64,000 nt of DNA from Mycolicibacterium lacusdiani (GTDB lineage Bacteria; Actinomycetota; Actinomycetes; Mycobacteriales; Mycobacteriaceae). How positions within the stretch are numbered: position 1 is the first letter of the stretch; every line of letters starts with the position of its first letter. A program made the translations under genes and the position numbers. Shown piece after piece: positions 29,552 through 38,981 of the stretch. The notes beneath the pieces are model-generated. The model searched no databases and was not told the DNA's origin. It saw nothing but the letters and a program-made list of their open reading frames with translations. Location of the stretch: the NCBI RefSeq assembly GCF_021916785.1, contig NZ_JAKCFC010000004.1:164973-228972 (forward strand). Reading direction: 5' to 3'.

Positions 29552-30734
29552 CTGGGCGAGCCTGGACTACATCTATTACCCGGTCTCGGCGATCATGTGG
29601 CTCTGGTACAAGCTGTTCGCCTTCCTGCTGGGACCGTCGAACTTCTTCGCATGGGCGCTCTCGGTGATGTTCCTCGTCTTCACGCTGCGCGCGATCCTCT
29701 ACAAGCCGTTCGTCCGGCAGATCGAGACCACGCGGCAGATGCAGGAGCTGCAGCCTCAGATCAAGGCGCTGCAGAAGAAGTACGGCAAGGACCGCCAGCG
29801 CATGGCTCTCGAGATGCAGAAGCTGCAGAAGGACCACGGGTTCAACCCGATCCTGGGCTGTCTGCCGATGCTGGCACAGGTGCCGGTGTTCCTCGGGCTC
29901 TACCACGTGCTGATGTCGTTCAACCGAACGCAGACCGGTTTCGGTCGGCTGGGGCTGAGCGTCGAAGAGAACCGCTCGCTCGGCAACTACCTCTTCAGCG
30001 CCACCGACGTTGGACACTTCCTGGACGCGAACCTGTTCGGTGCCCCGCTCGGCGCGTCGATGATCCAGACGGTTGGGCTCGATGCGTTCACGGAGTTCGA
30101 CCGGATGGCAGTAATCTTCACCGGCATTCCGCTGATGATCATCGCGGGTATCGCGACGCACTTCAACAGCCGTGCGTCGGTCGCCCGGCAGAGTCCCGAA
30201 GCCGCGGCCAACCCGCAGACCGCGATGATGAACAAGCTCGCGCTGTACGTCTTTCCGATCGGCGTCGTCGTCGGCGGGCCGTTCCTTCCGCTCGCCGTGA
30301 TCCTGTACTGGGTGTCGAACAACATCTGGACCTACGGGCAGCAGCACTACGTGTTCGGCAAGATCGAGAAGCGCGAAGAAGCCGAGAAGCTGGCGATCAA
30401 GGAGCGACAGGCGTCCAACGCGCCCGCACCGGGAGCTCGTCCCAAGAAGGGTGCCAAGCCGGCCCCGGGTGCGAAGCCTGTCGCAGGCGGCAAGCCGGTG
30501 AAGCGCGCTGAAGCCACCGATTCCGCCGTGGAGGACGTCGAGTCGACGGCGATCGTCGAGGACGGTGAGGCGCCGGTCGACACTGCGCCGCCGACGAAGA
30601 CGCCGCCGACCAAGAAGCCGGCGGCGAAGAATGCTGCCGCCAAGAAGCCACCCGCGAAGGGCAGCACCAACGGTGCTGCCAAGAACGCTCCGCGCCGGAA
30701 CACCACCAACCGGCCGCGCAAGCGACGAACTTGA
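29544..30734 (+). CDS. yidC: Membrane protein insertase YidC
   Basis: YidC inserts and folds inner-membrane proteins with or without Sec. The 396-residue Gram-positive-type protein has about five membrane helices, the cytoplasmic hairpin [19 protein letters not shown], and [20 protein letters not shown], followed by a Lys/Ala/Pro-rich cytoplasmic tail (about 290-396) that may contact ribosomes. The TTG start at 29544 has GAGGAG eight bases upstream and lies inside yidD. Confidence 0.96.
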   Translation: MFNWASLDYIYYPVSAIMWLWYKLFAFLLGPSNFFAWALSVMFLVFTLRAILYKPFVRQIETTRQMQELQPQIKALQKKYGKDRQRMALEMQKLQKDHGFNPILGCLPMLAQVPVFLGLYHVLMSFNRTQTGFGRLGLSVEENRSLGNYLFSATDVGHFLDANLFGAPLGASMIQTVGLDAFTEFDRMAVIFTGIPLMIIAGIATHFNSRASVARQSPEAAANPQTAMMNKLALYVFPIGVVVGGPFLPLAVILYWVSNNIWTYGQQHYVFGKIEKREEAEKLAIKERQASNAPAPGARPKKGAKPAPGAKPVAGGKPVKRAEATDSAVEDVESTAIVEDGEAPVDTAPPTKTPPTKKPAAKNAAAKKPPAKGSTNGAAKNAPRRNTTNRPRKRRT

Positions 30735-30793
30735 CCGGAAACGCACGCGGGTAGTCACCCGTGCTTCGACCGGTGAACGAGGAAGGACGAAAC

Positions 30794-31318
30794 ATGACAG
30801 ACGCGGATACGACCGAACGCACCGCTGAGGCGGAGGAGCCCAAGACCGAGGATCTCGAGGAGCGTCTCGTCGCCGAGGGGGAGATCGCCGGCGACTATCT
30901 CGAGGAACTGCTGGACCTTCTCGACTTCGACGGTGACATCGATCTGGACGTCGAGGGGGACCGCGCGGTCGTCAGCATCGACGGCGGCACGGATCTCAAC
31001 AAGCTCGTCGGGCGCAAGGGTGAGGTACTCGATGCGCTCCAGGAGTTGACGCGGCTCGCCGTGCATCAGAAGACGGGGGAGCGCAGCCGCCTGATGCTCG
31101 ACATCGCGAAGTGGCGTCGCCGTCGCCGTGACGAGCTGGCGGCCCTTGGCGACCGCATCGCCAGGCGGGTGCTGGAGAGCGGCGAGCGTCAGTCGCTGGA
31201 TCCGATGACGCCGTTCGAACGCAAGATCGTGCACGACGCAGTGGCCGCCGTCGAGGGCGTCCGCAGCGAGAGCGAGGGCGCAGAGCCGTCGCGTCGCGTC
31301 GTCGTGCTGCTTGGCTGA
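30794..31318 (+). CDS. jag: KH/R3H RNA-binding protein Jag (KhpB)
   Basis: Jag/KhpB is a cytoplasmic RNA-binding protein with a role in cell elongation in Gram-positives. The 174-residue product has an acidic N-terminus, a KH-type domain with KLVGRKGEVLDALQEL (about 75-110) and an R3H domain with FERKIVHDAV (about 138-150). ATG at 30794 follows GGAAGGACGAAAC. It lies 59 bases after yidC, the usual neighbour. Confidence 0.93.
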   Translation: MTDADTTERTAEAEEPKTEDLEERLVAEGEIAGDYLEELLDLLDFDGDIDLDVEGDRAVVSIDGGTDLNKLVGRKGEVLDALQELTRLAVHQKTGERSRLMLDIAKWRRRRRDELAALGDRIARRVLESGERQSLDPMTPFERKIVHDAVAAVEGVRSESEGAEPSRRVVVLLG

Positions 31319-31387
31319 GTGTCTCGACGTGAGCGCGGCTCACAAGGAGTTACATCCATGTAGTTCTCTGGGACGAGCGGCGGAGGG

Positions 31388-32089
31388 ATGTTTCACGTGA
31401 AACACGGCGAAGCACCTCCGACGCCCCCGGAGGCTGCGGCGGTGTTCGGCCCTGCACTGGGAGCGGCTGAGCACTACGTCCGAATCCTGGCGGGCGCCGG
31501 CATCGAACGCGGTCTTATTGGACCTGCCGAGGTCGACCGGCTATGGACCCGCCACGTCCTCAACAGCGCCGCAATTGCGGAACTCGTCGACGACGGTGAG
31601 GCGGTGGCCGATGTCGGCAGCGGCGCAGGACTTCCCGGTATCCCGTTGGCGTTGGCGCGTCCGGGAGCCCGGGTGATCCTCGTCGAGCCGCTCTTGCGCC
31701 GCTCCGAATTCCTGACCGAGATCGCCGACGAGCTTGGACTCGACATCACCGTGGTACGCGGTCGGGCGGAGGACAAGGACGTCCGGCGCGCCGTCGGAGA
31801 GATCGACGCGGTCACTTCTCGAGCGGTCGCCTCGCTCGACAAGCTCACGCGTTGGTGCGCGCCTCTCCTTCGAGAAGGTGGCCGCATGCTGGCGATGAAG
31901 GGCGAGCGGGCAGCCGATGAAGTCGACGAGCATCGGCGCGCTATGGCGTCGCTGGGTGTAGACGACGTAAGGGTGGTGAAATGTGGCGTGAGCTTCTTGA
32001 CTCCACCCGCAACCGTGGTCGTCGGACGGCGAGCGGTGCGGACGTCGCGGTCGCGACGGCCGACACGACCGAGCAGGAGCAAGTCATGA
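31388..32089 (+). CDS. rsmG: 16S rRNA (guanine-N7) methyltransferase RsmG (GidB)
   Basis: RsmG methylates G527 (E. coli numbering) of 16S rRNA with SAM; its loss gives low-level streptomycin resistance. The 233-residue product has the SAM motif VADVGSGAGLPGIPLA (about 77-92) and LWTRHVLNSAAI. The ATG at 31388 is embedded in a perfect parS palindrome, so the first residues MFHVKH are dictated by parS. A GGAGGG ribosome site lies just upstream. Its stop overlaps the parA ATG. Confidence 0.95.
   Translation: MFHVKHGEAPPTPPEAAAVFGPALGAAEHYVRILAGAGIERGLIGPAEVDRLWTRHVLNSAAIAELVDDGEAVADVGSGAGLPGIPLALARPGARVILVEPLLRRSEFLTEIADELGLDITVVRGRAEDKDVRRAVGEIDAVTSRAVASLDKLTRWCAPLLREGGRMLAMKGERAADEVDEHRRAMASLGVDDVRVVKCGVSFLTPPATVVVGRRAVRTSRSRRPTRPSRSKS
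31389..31404. promoter_or_regulatory. parS: parS site 1
   Basis: TGTTTCACGTGAAACA is a perfect 16-base palindrome matching the universal ParB-binding parS consensus. It overlaps codons 1-6 of rsmG, about 1.7 kb before parB. ParB should load here, spread, and be moved by ParA for origin segregation. Confidence 0.95.
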
Positions 32090-33066
32090 CACCACCCATC
32101 CGCCGGACGACGCTGGGTCCGCCCACCGACGAGGCACCGGCTCCCGTTTCACGTGAAACATCGCCGGGGCTTGCGACGCCGGACTGGCAGGACCCGACGA
32201 TCGACACACCCATCGGTCAAGAGGCGGAGCGCGCCGTGCGGGTCCTACACCGCGCCAAGGGCCAAGGTCTGCCACGGCCGCCACGGCAGCGGGTCTTCAC
32301 GATCGCCAACCAGAAGGGCGGGGTCGGCAAGACCACCACCGCCGTGAACGTCGCGGCGGCGCTGGCGCTGCAGGGGCTGAACACGCTCGTGATCGACCTC
32401 GATCCGCAGGGCAATGCGAGCACGGCTCTGGGTGTCGAACACCGCCCGGGTACGCCGTCGTCGTACGAGGTGCTCATCGGTGAGATCACGCTGGAGGAAG
32501 CGCTGCACCGCAGTCCGCACAACGAGCGGCTGTACTGCGTGCCAGCGACGATCGACCTCGCCGGAGCTGAGATCGAATTGGTCAGCATGGTGGCTCGCGA
32601 AACTCGGCTGCGCAACGCGTTGGCCAGTCTCAAGGAACACGACTTCGACTACGTGTTCATCGACTGCCCGCCCTCACTGGGCCTCCTCACGATCAACGCA
32701 TTGGTCGCAGCACCCGAGGTTCTGATCCCGATCCAGTGCGAGTACTACGCACTTGAGGGCGTGGGCCAGTTGCTCCGCAACATCGAGATGGTCAAGGCAC
32801 ATCTCAACCAGGGGCTCAACGTCAGCACCGTCATCCTGACGATGTACGACGGACGCACCCGACTGGCCGACCAGGTCGCCGAGGACGTCCGGGCGCATTT
32901 CGGCGACAAGGTGTTGCGCACCGTCATCCCGCGCAGCGTGAAGGTGTCCGAGGCGCCCGGCTATGGCATGACGATCCTCGACTACGACCCGGGTTCACGT
33001 GGAGCCATGAGCTATCTCGACGCGAGTCGGGAGATCGCCGAGCGCGGCAGCAGGACGACCCATTGA
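32086..33066 (+). CDS. parA: Chromosome partitioning ATPase ParA (Soj)
   Basis: ParA is the deviant Walker ATPase that moves ParB-parS complexes. The 326-residue product has a variable N-terminal extension (about 1-65), Walker [10 protein letters not shown] (77-85), [10 protein letters not shown] and [10 protein letters not shown] motifs, and ends in a helix. ATG at 32086 has AGGAG at 32074-32078; the open frame extends upstream over rsmG without merit. The second parS lies in codons 20-25, coding VSRET. Confidence 0.96.
   Translation: MTPPIRRTTLGPPTDEAPAPVSRETSPGLATPDWQDPTIDTPIGQEAERAVRVLHRAKGQGLPRPPRQRVFTIANQKGGVGKTTTAVNVAAALALQGLNTLVIDLDPQGNASTALGVEHRPGTPSSYEVLIGEITLEEALHRSPHNERLYCVPATIDLAGAEIELVSMVARETRLRNALASLKEHDFDYVFIDCPPSLGLLTINALVAAPEVLIPIQCEYYALEGVGQLLRNIEMVKAHLNQGLNVSTVILTMYDGRTRLADQVAEDVRAHFGDKVLRTVIPRSVKVSEAPGYGMTILDYDPGSRGAMSYLDASREIAERGSRTTH
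32145..32160. promoter_or_regulatory. parS: parS site 2
   Basis: The core GTTTCACGTGAAAC (32146-32159) is identical to the parS core; the outer base pair is C/A instead of T/A. It lies inside the 5' end of parA, 756 bases from site 1. Confidence 0.93.
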
Positions 33067-33085
33067 TGACGACGGAGGGATGGCG

Positions 33086-34075
33086 ATGACGCAGCCACAG
33101 CGCAAGAGGACCGGCCTCGGCCGCGGACTGGCATCCCTCATCCCCACGGGTCCCGCCGACGGTCCCGCCGGAGCCGGCGACATGGGTCCGCGCATGGGAG
33201 ATGCCGCCGCAGACGCCATGTTCGGTGGTCCGCCCCAGCCACCCGTGGTGACGTCGGAGGTCGGTGCGGTGTACCGGGAGCTGGATCCGGCGTCGATCGA
33301 GCCCAACCCACGTCAGCCCCGGACGGTGTTCGACGGCGAGGCGCTGGCCGAACTCGTGCACTCGATCCGCGAGTTCGGACTCATGCAGCCCGTCGTCGTG
33401 CGGCCAGTGGACTCCGACGGCGGGGCGCCGCGCTACCAACTCGTCATGGGGGAGCGGCGATGGCGTGCCGCCCAGGAGGCCGGGCTGGCGACGCTGCCCG
33501 CGATCGTCCGGCAGACTGCCGACGACAGCATGCTGCGGGACGCACTGCTCGAGAACATTCACCGCGCACAGCTGAACCCTTTGGAAGAAGCTGCGGCCTA
33601 CCAACAGCTGCTCGACGAGTTCGGCGTCACCCACGAGGAACTCGCCACCCGCATCGGCCGGTCGCGGCCGGTCATCTCGAACATGATCCGGCTGCTGCGG
33701 CTTCCGGTCGCGGTGCAGCGCCGCGTGGCCGCCGGCGTGCTCTCCGCCGGGCATGCCCGCGCGCTACTGTCGCTCGAAGGTGGTCCGGAGAAGCAGGAGG
33801 AACTCGCCGCCCGCATCGTCGCGGAGGGGCTGTCGGTTCGCGCGACCGAGGAAGCCGTGACTCTGGCCAACCGGGAGGGCCCGGTCACCGGTCCGGCACC
33901 GCGCCGCAAGCCGATCCAGATGCCCGGTCTGCAGGAAGTTGCTGAAAACCTCTCGTCGGCGTTCGACACACGCGTCACGGTCAGCCTCGGCAAACGCAAG
34001 GGCAAGATCGTGGTCGAATTCGGCTCGGTCGACGACTTGGAGCGAATCGTGTCGATCATGAACGCTGCGAAGTGA
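33086..34075 (+). CDS. parB: Chromosome partitioning protein ParB
   Basis: ParB is a CTP-dependent DNA clamp loaded at parS. The 329-residue product starts [20 protein letters not shown] (the ParA-contacting segment), then has the CTP-binding domain with [12 protein letters not shown] and [17 protein letters not shown], a helix-turn-helix [15 protein letters not shown] and a C-terminal dimer domain. ATG at 33086 is preferred over 33080 because GGAGG at 33074-33078 is seven bases before it. Confidence 0.96.
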   Translation: MTQPQRKRTGLGRGLASLIPTGPADGPAGAGDMGPRMGDAAADAMFGGPPQPPVVTSEVGAVYRELDPASIEPNPRQPRTVFDGEALAELVHSIREFGLMQPVVVRPVDSDGGAPRYQLVMGERRWRAAQEAGLATLPAIVRQTADDSMLRDALLENIHRAQLNPLEEAAAYQQLLDEFGVTHEELATRIGRSRPVISNMIRLLRLPVAVQRRVAAGVLSAGHARALLSLEGGPEKQEELAARIVAEGLSVRATEEAVTLANREGPVTGPAPRRKPIQMPGLQEVAENLSSAFDTRVTVSLGKRKGKIVVEFGSVDDLERIVSIMNAAK

Positions 34076-34290
34076 TGACCCACCACACCGCCTAATTACG
34101 TCACTGTGACACATGTTGGCCCCGCGTCGGTGCTCGATGCGGCTCCGAGGAGGAAAACCGTTGTCCGACAGCTGCATTCGGCTCCGAAGGCGGTCGAAGT
34201 GATCTCGGAGGCGCGAGGTCTGACGCCGCCACCGGGGTTCTCTATCCTTGAGGGGCAGAATCGGTCGAAGTCGGAGAACGGGGGAGCATA

Positions 34291-35034
34291 GTGTCCGCAC
34301 GGATCTCCCCACTTCGGCTTCAGGGGTTCGAACAGCTGCCGAAGCATGCCAGGCGGTGTGTGTTCTGGGAAGTCGACCCCGCGACACTCCCCGACGACCA
34401 TCATCTCGCCGATCCGGAATTCGAGAAGGAAGCGTGGCTGTCGATGGTCATGCTCGAATGGGGCTCGTGCGGGCAGGTCGCTCAGCCAGTTCGGTCGGGC
34501 GAGGACCCGTTGGGGTCGCCCATGCCGGATGACGAGGCGCCGTGTCTCGGATACGCGTTCTACGCGCCGCCGCGTGCGGTCCCGCGCGCAGGTCTCTTCC
34601 CGTCCGGACCGGTGAGTGCGGATGCCGTCCTGCTCACGTCGATCGGCGTGGAGACAGGAACCGAGGGGGAGACCCTCACGCGGGGACTCGTCGCCGCCGT
34701 CGTCGCGGACTTGGTTCGGCGTGGTGTGCGCGCACTCGAGGCGTTCGGTCGTACCCCGGAGGCCGCCGAACTCGCCGACCCGCGCGCAGTGGATCCGGAA
34801 CTGCGGCCGGTGGTCCGAGCACTCGGCGACTGCTCGACCGATCAGTGCGTCGTCGAGGCGGACTTCCTCACCGACGTCGGATTCGTCGTCGTCTCACCGC
34901 ATCGCTACTTTCCGCGCCTGAGGCTGGAACTCGAGCAGGGACTCGGCTGGAAGGCCGGCGTCGAGGCGGCACTGGAGCGACTGCTGGAGAGCGCGCAGCT
35001 GACACAGCCCGTGGGGGCCGGCGCAGCGCGCTGA
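34291..35034 (+). CDS. Acetyltransferase-like protein (Rv3916c type)
   Basis: The 247-residue cytoplasmic protein matches the gene found between parB and cwlM in mycobacteria. It has a GNAT-like pattern: GYAFYAPPRAVPRA for substrate binding, then VLLTSIGV and GETLTRGLVAAVVADLVRRGVRALEAFGR for the CoA region, and DFLTDVGFVVVSPH near the C-terminus. No substrate is known. GTG at 34291 follows GGGGGAGCATA. The 215 bases upstream, after parB, show no gene. Confidence 0.8.
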   Translation: MSARISPLRLQGFEQLPKHARRCVFWEVDPATLPDDHHLADPEFEKEAWLSMVMLEWGSCGQVAQPVRSGEDPLGSPMPDDEAPCLGYAFYAPPRAVPRAGLFPSGPVSADAVLLTSIGVETGTEGETLTRGLVAAVVADLVRRGVRALEAFGRTPEAAELADPRAVDPELRPVVRALGDCSTDQCVVEADFLTDVGFVVVSPHRYFPRLRLELEQGLGWKAGVEAALERLLESAQLTQPVGAGAAR

Positions 35035-35041
35035 TTCCAGA

Positions 35042-36232
35042 TCAGCCGTTGGCGGCTTGCTGCTCCACGGAGAGTTCGTGCGCGAGCAGCTCGGCGAACG
35101 TGAAAGTTCCTGTGGGACGGTCGTTCTTGCCGAGCAGGTAGAGCCGCTTCACCGCGGCGAGGATGCCCTCGGCGATGGCGTCGCGGGTGTTCGCCGACAC
35201 CAGCAGCTCCCGGTCGTGCGGGTTGCTCGTGTAACCCACGTCGACCTGCACCGTGGGCATCCTGGTGAGCCGCAGCAGATCCCACGTGCGGCCGTGCGTG
35301 CGGCAATCCCGCAACCCCGTGCGCGCCACCACTTCTCGCTGAATGAAGTCGGCGAGATTGCGGCCGATCGTCGAGACCGAGCCGTGCGCATTGCCGAAGT
35401 AGAACGAGGCGACACCGTTGGCCGCAGGCCCTGGCAGCGTCGCGCAGCGCAGGCTGATCATCAGGTCGGCGCCGACAGTGTTTGCGGTGGTTGCCCGTTC
35501 GGCGTCCAGCGGACTGCCCGCCACGGGACGGGACAGGAACGTCTCCATGCCGATGGCGGTCATCCGACCCTCGAGCCGGCTCGCGAGATCCCACAGGATG
35601 TCGGCTTCACTCACCGGACCGTCGGGTCCCGTCATGATCAGACCGTGGTCGTTACCGCCGCGGCCCGGATCGATGATGATCCGCTTGCCCGACAGGCGCG
35701 GGCCGGAGCGACGAACCAGTTCCTCCTCGCGGATCGCGTGCGGCGAACCACCGGTGACGCGTGAGCCGAGGAAGTACAGCGAGCGCAACGTCTCGGGGCC
35801 GCAGATGCCGTCCGGGTAGAGGCCGTACTCCCGCTGATACGACATCAGCGAGTTGTGCGTCTGCAACCCGAAGTGGCCGTCGACGAGGTTGTGATAGAAA
35901 CCGAGGTCCTGTAGCCGCGCCTGCAGCGTCGCCACGTCGTCGCCGTACATCGGGGCGCCGAACTGGTGGGCGAGGGTGCGCGCACCGAGCCGGTAGGACG
36001 CCTCCCGCAGGGCCCGGTAGGTGGCCTCGCCGACCACCCCGTCGACCAGCAGGCCGCGGTGCTGCTGGAACGCGCGGACGGCCTGGTCGAGGTCGTCGTC
36101 GAACACGTCGAGCGCCACGTGCTTGCCGGTCGTGAGGTCGTCGTCGGGACTGTCGACGAGACCGAGTGCAGCGAGAGAAGCGCGGATCTCGGTGACCGCA
36201 CCCCCTCGGTCACCACGGCGCAAACTCGACAT
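35042..36232 (-). CDS. cwlM: CwlM, amidase-like regulator of peptidoglycan synthesis
   Basis: CwlM looks like an N-acetylmuramoyl-L-alanine amidase but is known as a cytoplasmic PknB substrate that, when phosphorylated, activates MurA. The 396-residue product has two peptidoglycan-binding-like domains (about 10-70 and 90-150) and an amidase_3 fold (about 190-370). The usual zinc motif DPGHGG reads DPGRGG, so a metal ligand is missing. The C-terminal GTFTFAELLAHE holds threonines in the region of the known phosphosite. No signal peptide is seen. The start at 36232 (MSSLRRGDRGGAV) is chosen by homology. Confidence 0.93.
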   Translation of the reverse strand: MSSLRRGDRGGAVTEIRASLAALGLVDSPDDDLTTGKHVALDVFDDDLDQAVRAFQQHRGLLVDGVVGEATYRALREASYRLGARTLAHQFGAPMYGDDVATLQARLQDLGFYHNLVDGHFGLQTHNSLMSYQREYGLYPDGICGPETLRSLYFLGSRVTGGSPHAIREEELVRRSGPRLSGKRIIIDPGRGGNDHGLIMTGPDGPVSEADILWDLASRLEGRMTAIGMETFLSRPVAGSPLDAERATTANTVGADLMISLRCATLPGPAANGVASFYFGNAHGSVSTIGRNLADFIQREVVARTGLRDCRTHGRTWDLLRLTRMPTVQVDVGYTSNPHDRELLVSANTRDAIAEGILAAVKRLYLLGKNDRPTGTFTFAELLAHELSVEQQAANG

Positions 36233-36364
36233 AACCAGGCCTTTCAGGTCGCGGACGACGACTAACACCCCGCGGCTGTCGCCAAATAGGCTAGCCAGCA
36301 TTGTCGCAGACCCGCGTGAGAATCCCGAAACGCCGAGGGTGGCCGCGCCGCCGCGGCAGTAGGG

Positions 36365-36697
36365 CTACTCGGCGTCGGCTAGTTCGCGCAGCAGCGCAGC
36401 CTTGCCCTTGGCGCCGACGATCCGCTTCACGGCTTCACCGTTCTTGAACAGGATCATCGTGGGGATCGACACGACCTGGAAGTCGCGGGCGGTGGCCGGG
36501 TTGGCGTCCACGTCGATCTTCGCGACGGTCAGCTGACCGGCCTTCTCCGAGGCGATTTCCTCGAGCACCGGAGCGACCATCTTGCACGGTCCGCACCAGC
36601 TCGCCCAGAAGTCGACCAGTACGGGCGTGCTGCTGCCCAGGACGTCGGTCGAGAACGAATCGTCGGTGACCTTCACCGTGTTCGAATTTTCACTCAT
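36365..36697 (-). CDS. trxA: Thioredoxin
   Basis: The 110-residue cytoplasmic thioredoxin carries the redox motif WCGPC (Cys35, Cys38) and the cis-proline in SIPTMILFKNG. It corresponds to Rv3914 (called trxC there). GAGGAG precedes its ATG and it lies 12 bases after trxB, so TrxB and its substrate are co-expressed. In mycobacteria this pair is linked to SigM/SigH stress regulation. Confidence 0.96.
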   Translation of the reverse strand: MSENSNTVKVTDDSFSTDVLGSSTPVLVDFWASWCGPCKMVAPVLEEIASEKAGQLTVAKIDVDANPATARDFQVVSIPTMILFKNGEAVKRIVGAKGKAALLRELADAE

Positions 36698-36709
36698 GGC
36701 AACTCCTCG

Positions 36710-37681
36710 TTAGACGGGTGCGGACGTTTCTTCATCATCGGGGCCGGCTTCGTGCTCGGCGAGCCACCGCTCGGCATCGATCGCGGCCGCACAGCCACTG
36801 CCCGCGGCGGTGATCGCCTGGCGGTAGATGCGGTCGACCAGGTCGCCTGCGGCGAACACGCCGTCGATGGACGTCGACGTCGTACGGCCCCCGACTGCGA
36901 CGTAGCCGTCGTCGTCGAGGTCGACCTGGCCGCGGACGAGATTCGAGCGCGGGTCGTGGCCGATCGCGACGAACACGCCGGTGACGGCCAGCTTCGACTC
37001 CTCGCCGGTAACCGTGTCGCGGAGGCGGACGCCGGTGACCTTGGGCTCACCCTCGACCTCGGTCACCTCGGTGTTCATCAGCATCGTGATCTTCGGGTTG
37101 GCCTTGGCGCGGTCCAGCATGATCCGCGACGCGCGGAACTCCTCGCGGCGGTGGATGAGGGTGACGCTGCGCGCAAAGCGGGTGAGGAACGTGGCCTCCT
37201 CCATCGCGGAGTCACCGCCACCGATCACGGCGATGTCCTGGTCGCGGAAGAAGAAGCCGTCACAGGTGGCACACGTGCTCACGCCGGTGCCGATGCGCTC
37301 CTGCTCGCCAGGCACGCCCAGGTAACGGGCTGCAGCGCCCATCGCGAGGATGATCGACCGGGCCGCGAAGGTCTCGCCATCGACCGTGACGGTCTTGATG
37401 GGTCCCTCGAGCGATACCTCGTCGACGTCCTCCATGCGCAGGTCGGCACCGAAGCGCTCGGCCTGCTCGCGCATCTCGGCCATCAGTTCGGGGCCGGTGA
37501 TGCCTTGCTTGAAGCCGGGGAAGTTCTCGACCTCGGTGGTCGTCATCAGTGCACCACCGAACTGCACGCCCTCGAAGACCAGCGGCTTGAGCTGGGCACG
37601 CGCGGCGTAGATCGCCGCGGTGTAGCCGGCCGGTCCCGAGCCGACGATGATCAGGTCGTGAACCGGGGTAGTGGAGGTCAT
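36710..37681 (-). CDS. trxB: Thioredoxin reductase
   Basis: TrxB uses FAD and NADPH to reduce thioredoxin. The 323-residue product has the FAD motif [15 protein letters not shown] (about 15-29), the redox pair Cys137-Ala-Thr-Cys140, the NADPH motif [10 protein letters not shown] and [11 protein letters not shown] at 37681 has AGGA five bases upstream; an in-frame ATG at 37687 is too close. It lies downstream of the anti-sigma gene. Confidence 0.96.
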   Translation of the reverse strand: MTSTTPVHDLIIVGSGPAGYTAAIYAARAQLKPLVFEGVQFGGALMTTTEVENFPGFKQGITGPELMAEMREQAERFGADLRMEDVDEVSLEGPIKTVTVDGETFAARSIILAMGAAARYLGVPGEQERIGTGVSTCATCDGFFFRDQDIAVIGGGDSAMEEATFLTRFARSVTLIHRREEFRASRIMLDRAKANPKITMLMNTEVTEVEGEPKVTGVRLRDTVTGEESKLAVTGVFVAIGHDPRSNLVRGQVDLDDDGYVAVGGRTTSTSIDGVFAAGDLVDRIYRQAITAAGSGCAAAIDAERWLAEHEAGPDDEETSAPV

Positions 37682-37765
37682 GTCCATCCTTTGCTTTCAG
37701 CCGGTAAGTCCTTCTCGGACCGGCACGCGTATAACACCAGCGTAGGGTGCGCTGTTCCCGGGCCA

Positions 37766-37808
37766 CCGCGTAGGCGGTGAATTCAGCTCAAGCCGCGTAG
37801 GCGGTGAA
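37766..37808. repeat. 16-base direct repeat between rsmA and trxB
   Basis: CCGCGTAGGCGGTGAA occurs at 37766-37781 and 37793-37808 with a 27-base period. It lies in the 138-base gap just after the anti-SigM stop. No function is evident. Confidence 0.75.
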
Positions 37809-37819
37809 GTGGCGGCGTG

Positions 37820-38569
37820 TCAGGGCCTACGCAGCGTGGTCGTCGCGATCCGCCCGTCGCCGCCCGCCCCGCACGTCGGGTCGACGACCGCTGCGGTGAC
37901 GTCACGGGGGTCGTCGCCCGGCAGCACCAGTAGTACTGCCGCCCGGCCGGCGGCGCTGACCGCGCGCGCTCCGAGCGCCGAGGTCCCAGGCGGATACCCC
38001 AGCGCGGTCAGACACGCGCTCAGGCGCTGCGGAGCGGACAGCGGGCCTGCGTCGACGGGTCCGTCGATCAGGCCGTAGATCTGTGCGGCGGGCACGGGGA
38101 AGTCATCGGGTCCGGCCGTCGCCGTGATGCGGTCGACGGTGTTGCGTGCCGAGGGGACCGCGTCATCCCCGCCGAGCGTGGCCACGGCGACGCCGATCCC
38201 GACGACCACCGCGGCCACCCCTACGATCACCGCGACCGTCCGCGGCCTCGGCGAGTGGAACCGGCGCACCGCATGCGTCGCGCCGGGTCGTGGGGGCGGG
38301 TCCGCAGCGCGCAGGGCGTCGGCGATCCGGGCAGTCACGTCGTCGGACACGTCCGGCGCCGAGTCCGCATCCCACGCTAGGCCGGCCAGGTCGCGGCGCA
38401 CCCGGTCGAGCGCTGCCACGTCGCGCACGGCGTCGGGATCGGTGCGGATCCGGCTGCGCAGCCGGGCGGCGGTCTCGTCGTCGAGCAGCCCCGCCTGCAG
38501 GTCGGCGATCAGTGACAGGGGCACCGGCGCGTCGGGCGGTGGCAGCCCGTCGGAGCTGGTGGCGGCCAT
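37820..38569 (-). CDS. rsmA: Anti-sigma factor for SigM (Rv3912 type)
   Basis: The 249-residue protein has an N-terminal cytoplasmic sigma-binding region (about 1-85), one membrane helix (about 107-130, VAVIVGVAAVVVGIGVAVATL) and an external domain with two cysteines. By position beside sigM it is the mycobacterial anti-SigM factor. ATG at 38569 has GGGAG five bases before it; GTG at 38575 is less likely. Unlike M. tuberculosis, where it is close to sigM, here a 309-base opposite-strand gene lies between them. The name rsmA is used as in mycobacteria, not the rRNA methyltransferase. Confidence 0.85.
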   Translation of the reverse strand: MAATSSDGLPPPDAPVPLSLIADLQAGLLDDETAARLRSRIRTDPDAVRDVAALDRVRRDLAGLAWDADSAPDVSDDVTARIADALRAADPPPRPGATHAVRRFHSPRPRTVAVIVGVAAVVVGIGVAVATLGGDDAVPSARNTVDRITATAGPDDFPVPAAQIYGLIDGPVDAGPLSAPQRLSACLTALGYPPGTSALGARAVSAAGRAAVLLVLPGDDPRDVTAAVVDPTCGAGGDGRIATTTLRRP

Positions 38570-38672
38570 GTGCACTCCCGATCGTGAACCGATCCGTCGC
38601 AGCGAGGGATCATCGCGCAGTTTAGGGAATGGCGCCGACCAAACAGGCGTTCAATCAAGTGGGGGTTGCAGC

Positions 38673-38981
38673 ATGTCATTTGGAAGGTCGTCACTCGTGT
38701 TCAATCGAAGGCTCGCCACGATTGGCTCGGCGGCCGTGATGGGGATCGGTGCATTCGCCGCTGCGGCGGGTATCGCCGCCGCTCCCACCGCCACCGCGGC
38801 ACCGTGTAGTCAGTTCATCCAGCCGTTCAACCCGTACCTGCAAACCTGTGGCATCCCGAACAATCCACCAGCGGTGCGCGGGGCTTCGCCGGGAGCGGGC
38901 GCGATCATCGCGTGCCGCAACATCCCTGGCTGCCTGTCCTACGTCGTCAACGGCGGACCGGGTTTCCCCGGTTACTACTGA
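38673..38981 (+). CDS. Small secreted four-cysteine protein of unknown function
   Basis: The 102-residue product has a signal peptide (about 10-44, AVMGIGAFAAAAGIAAAP then TATAA) with likely cleavage before APCSQFIQPF. The mature part of about 60 residues has four cysteines (PCSQ, QTCGIPNN, ACRN, PGCLS) that could form two disulfides and ends GFPGYY. GGGGG lies eight bases before the ATG; GTG at 38697 with GGAAGG upstream is an alternative start. It is antisense to its neighbours, sits between sigM and its anti-sigma gene, and its 3' end overlaps sigM by seven bases. I do not recognise a family. Confidence 0.7.
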   Translation: MSFGRSSLVFNRRLATIGSAAVMGIGAFAAAAGIAAAPTATAAPCSQFIQPFNPYLQTCGIPNNPPAVRGASPGAGAIIACRNIPGCLSYVVNGGPGFPGYY

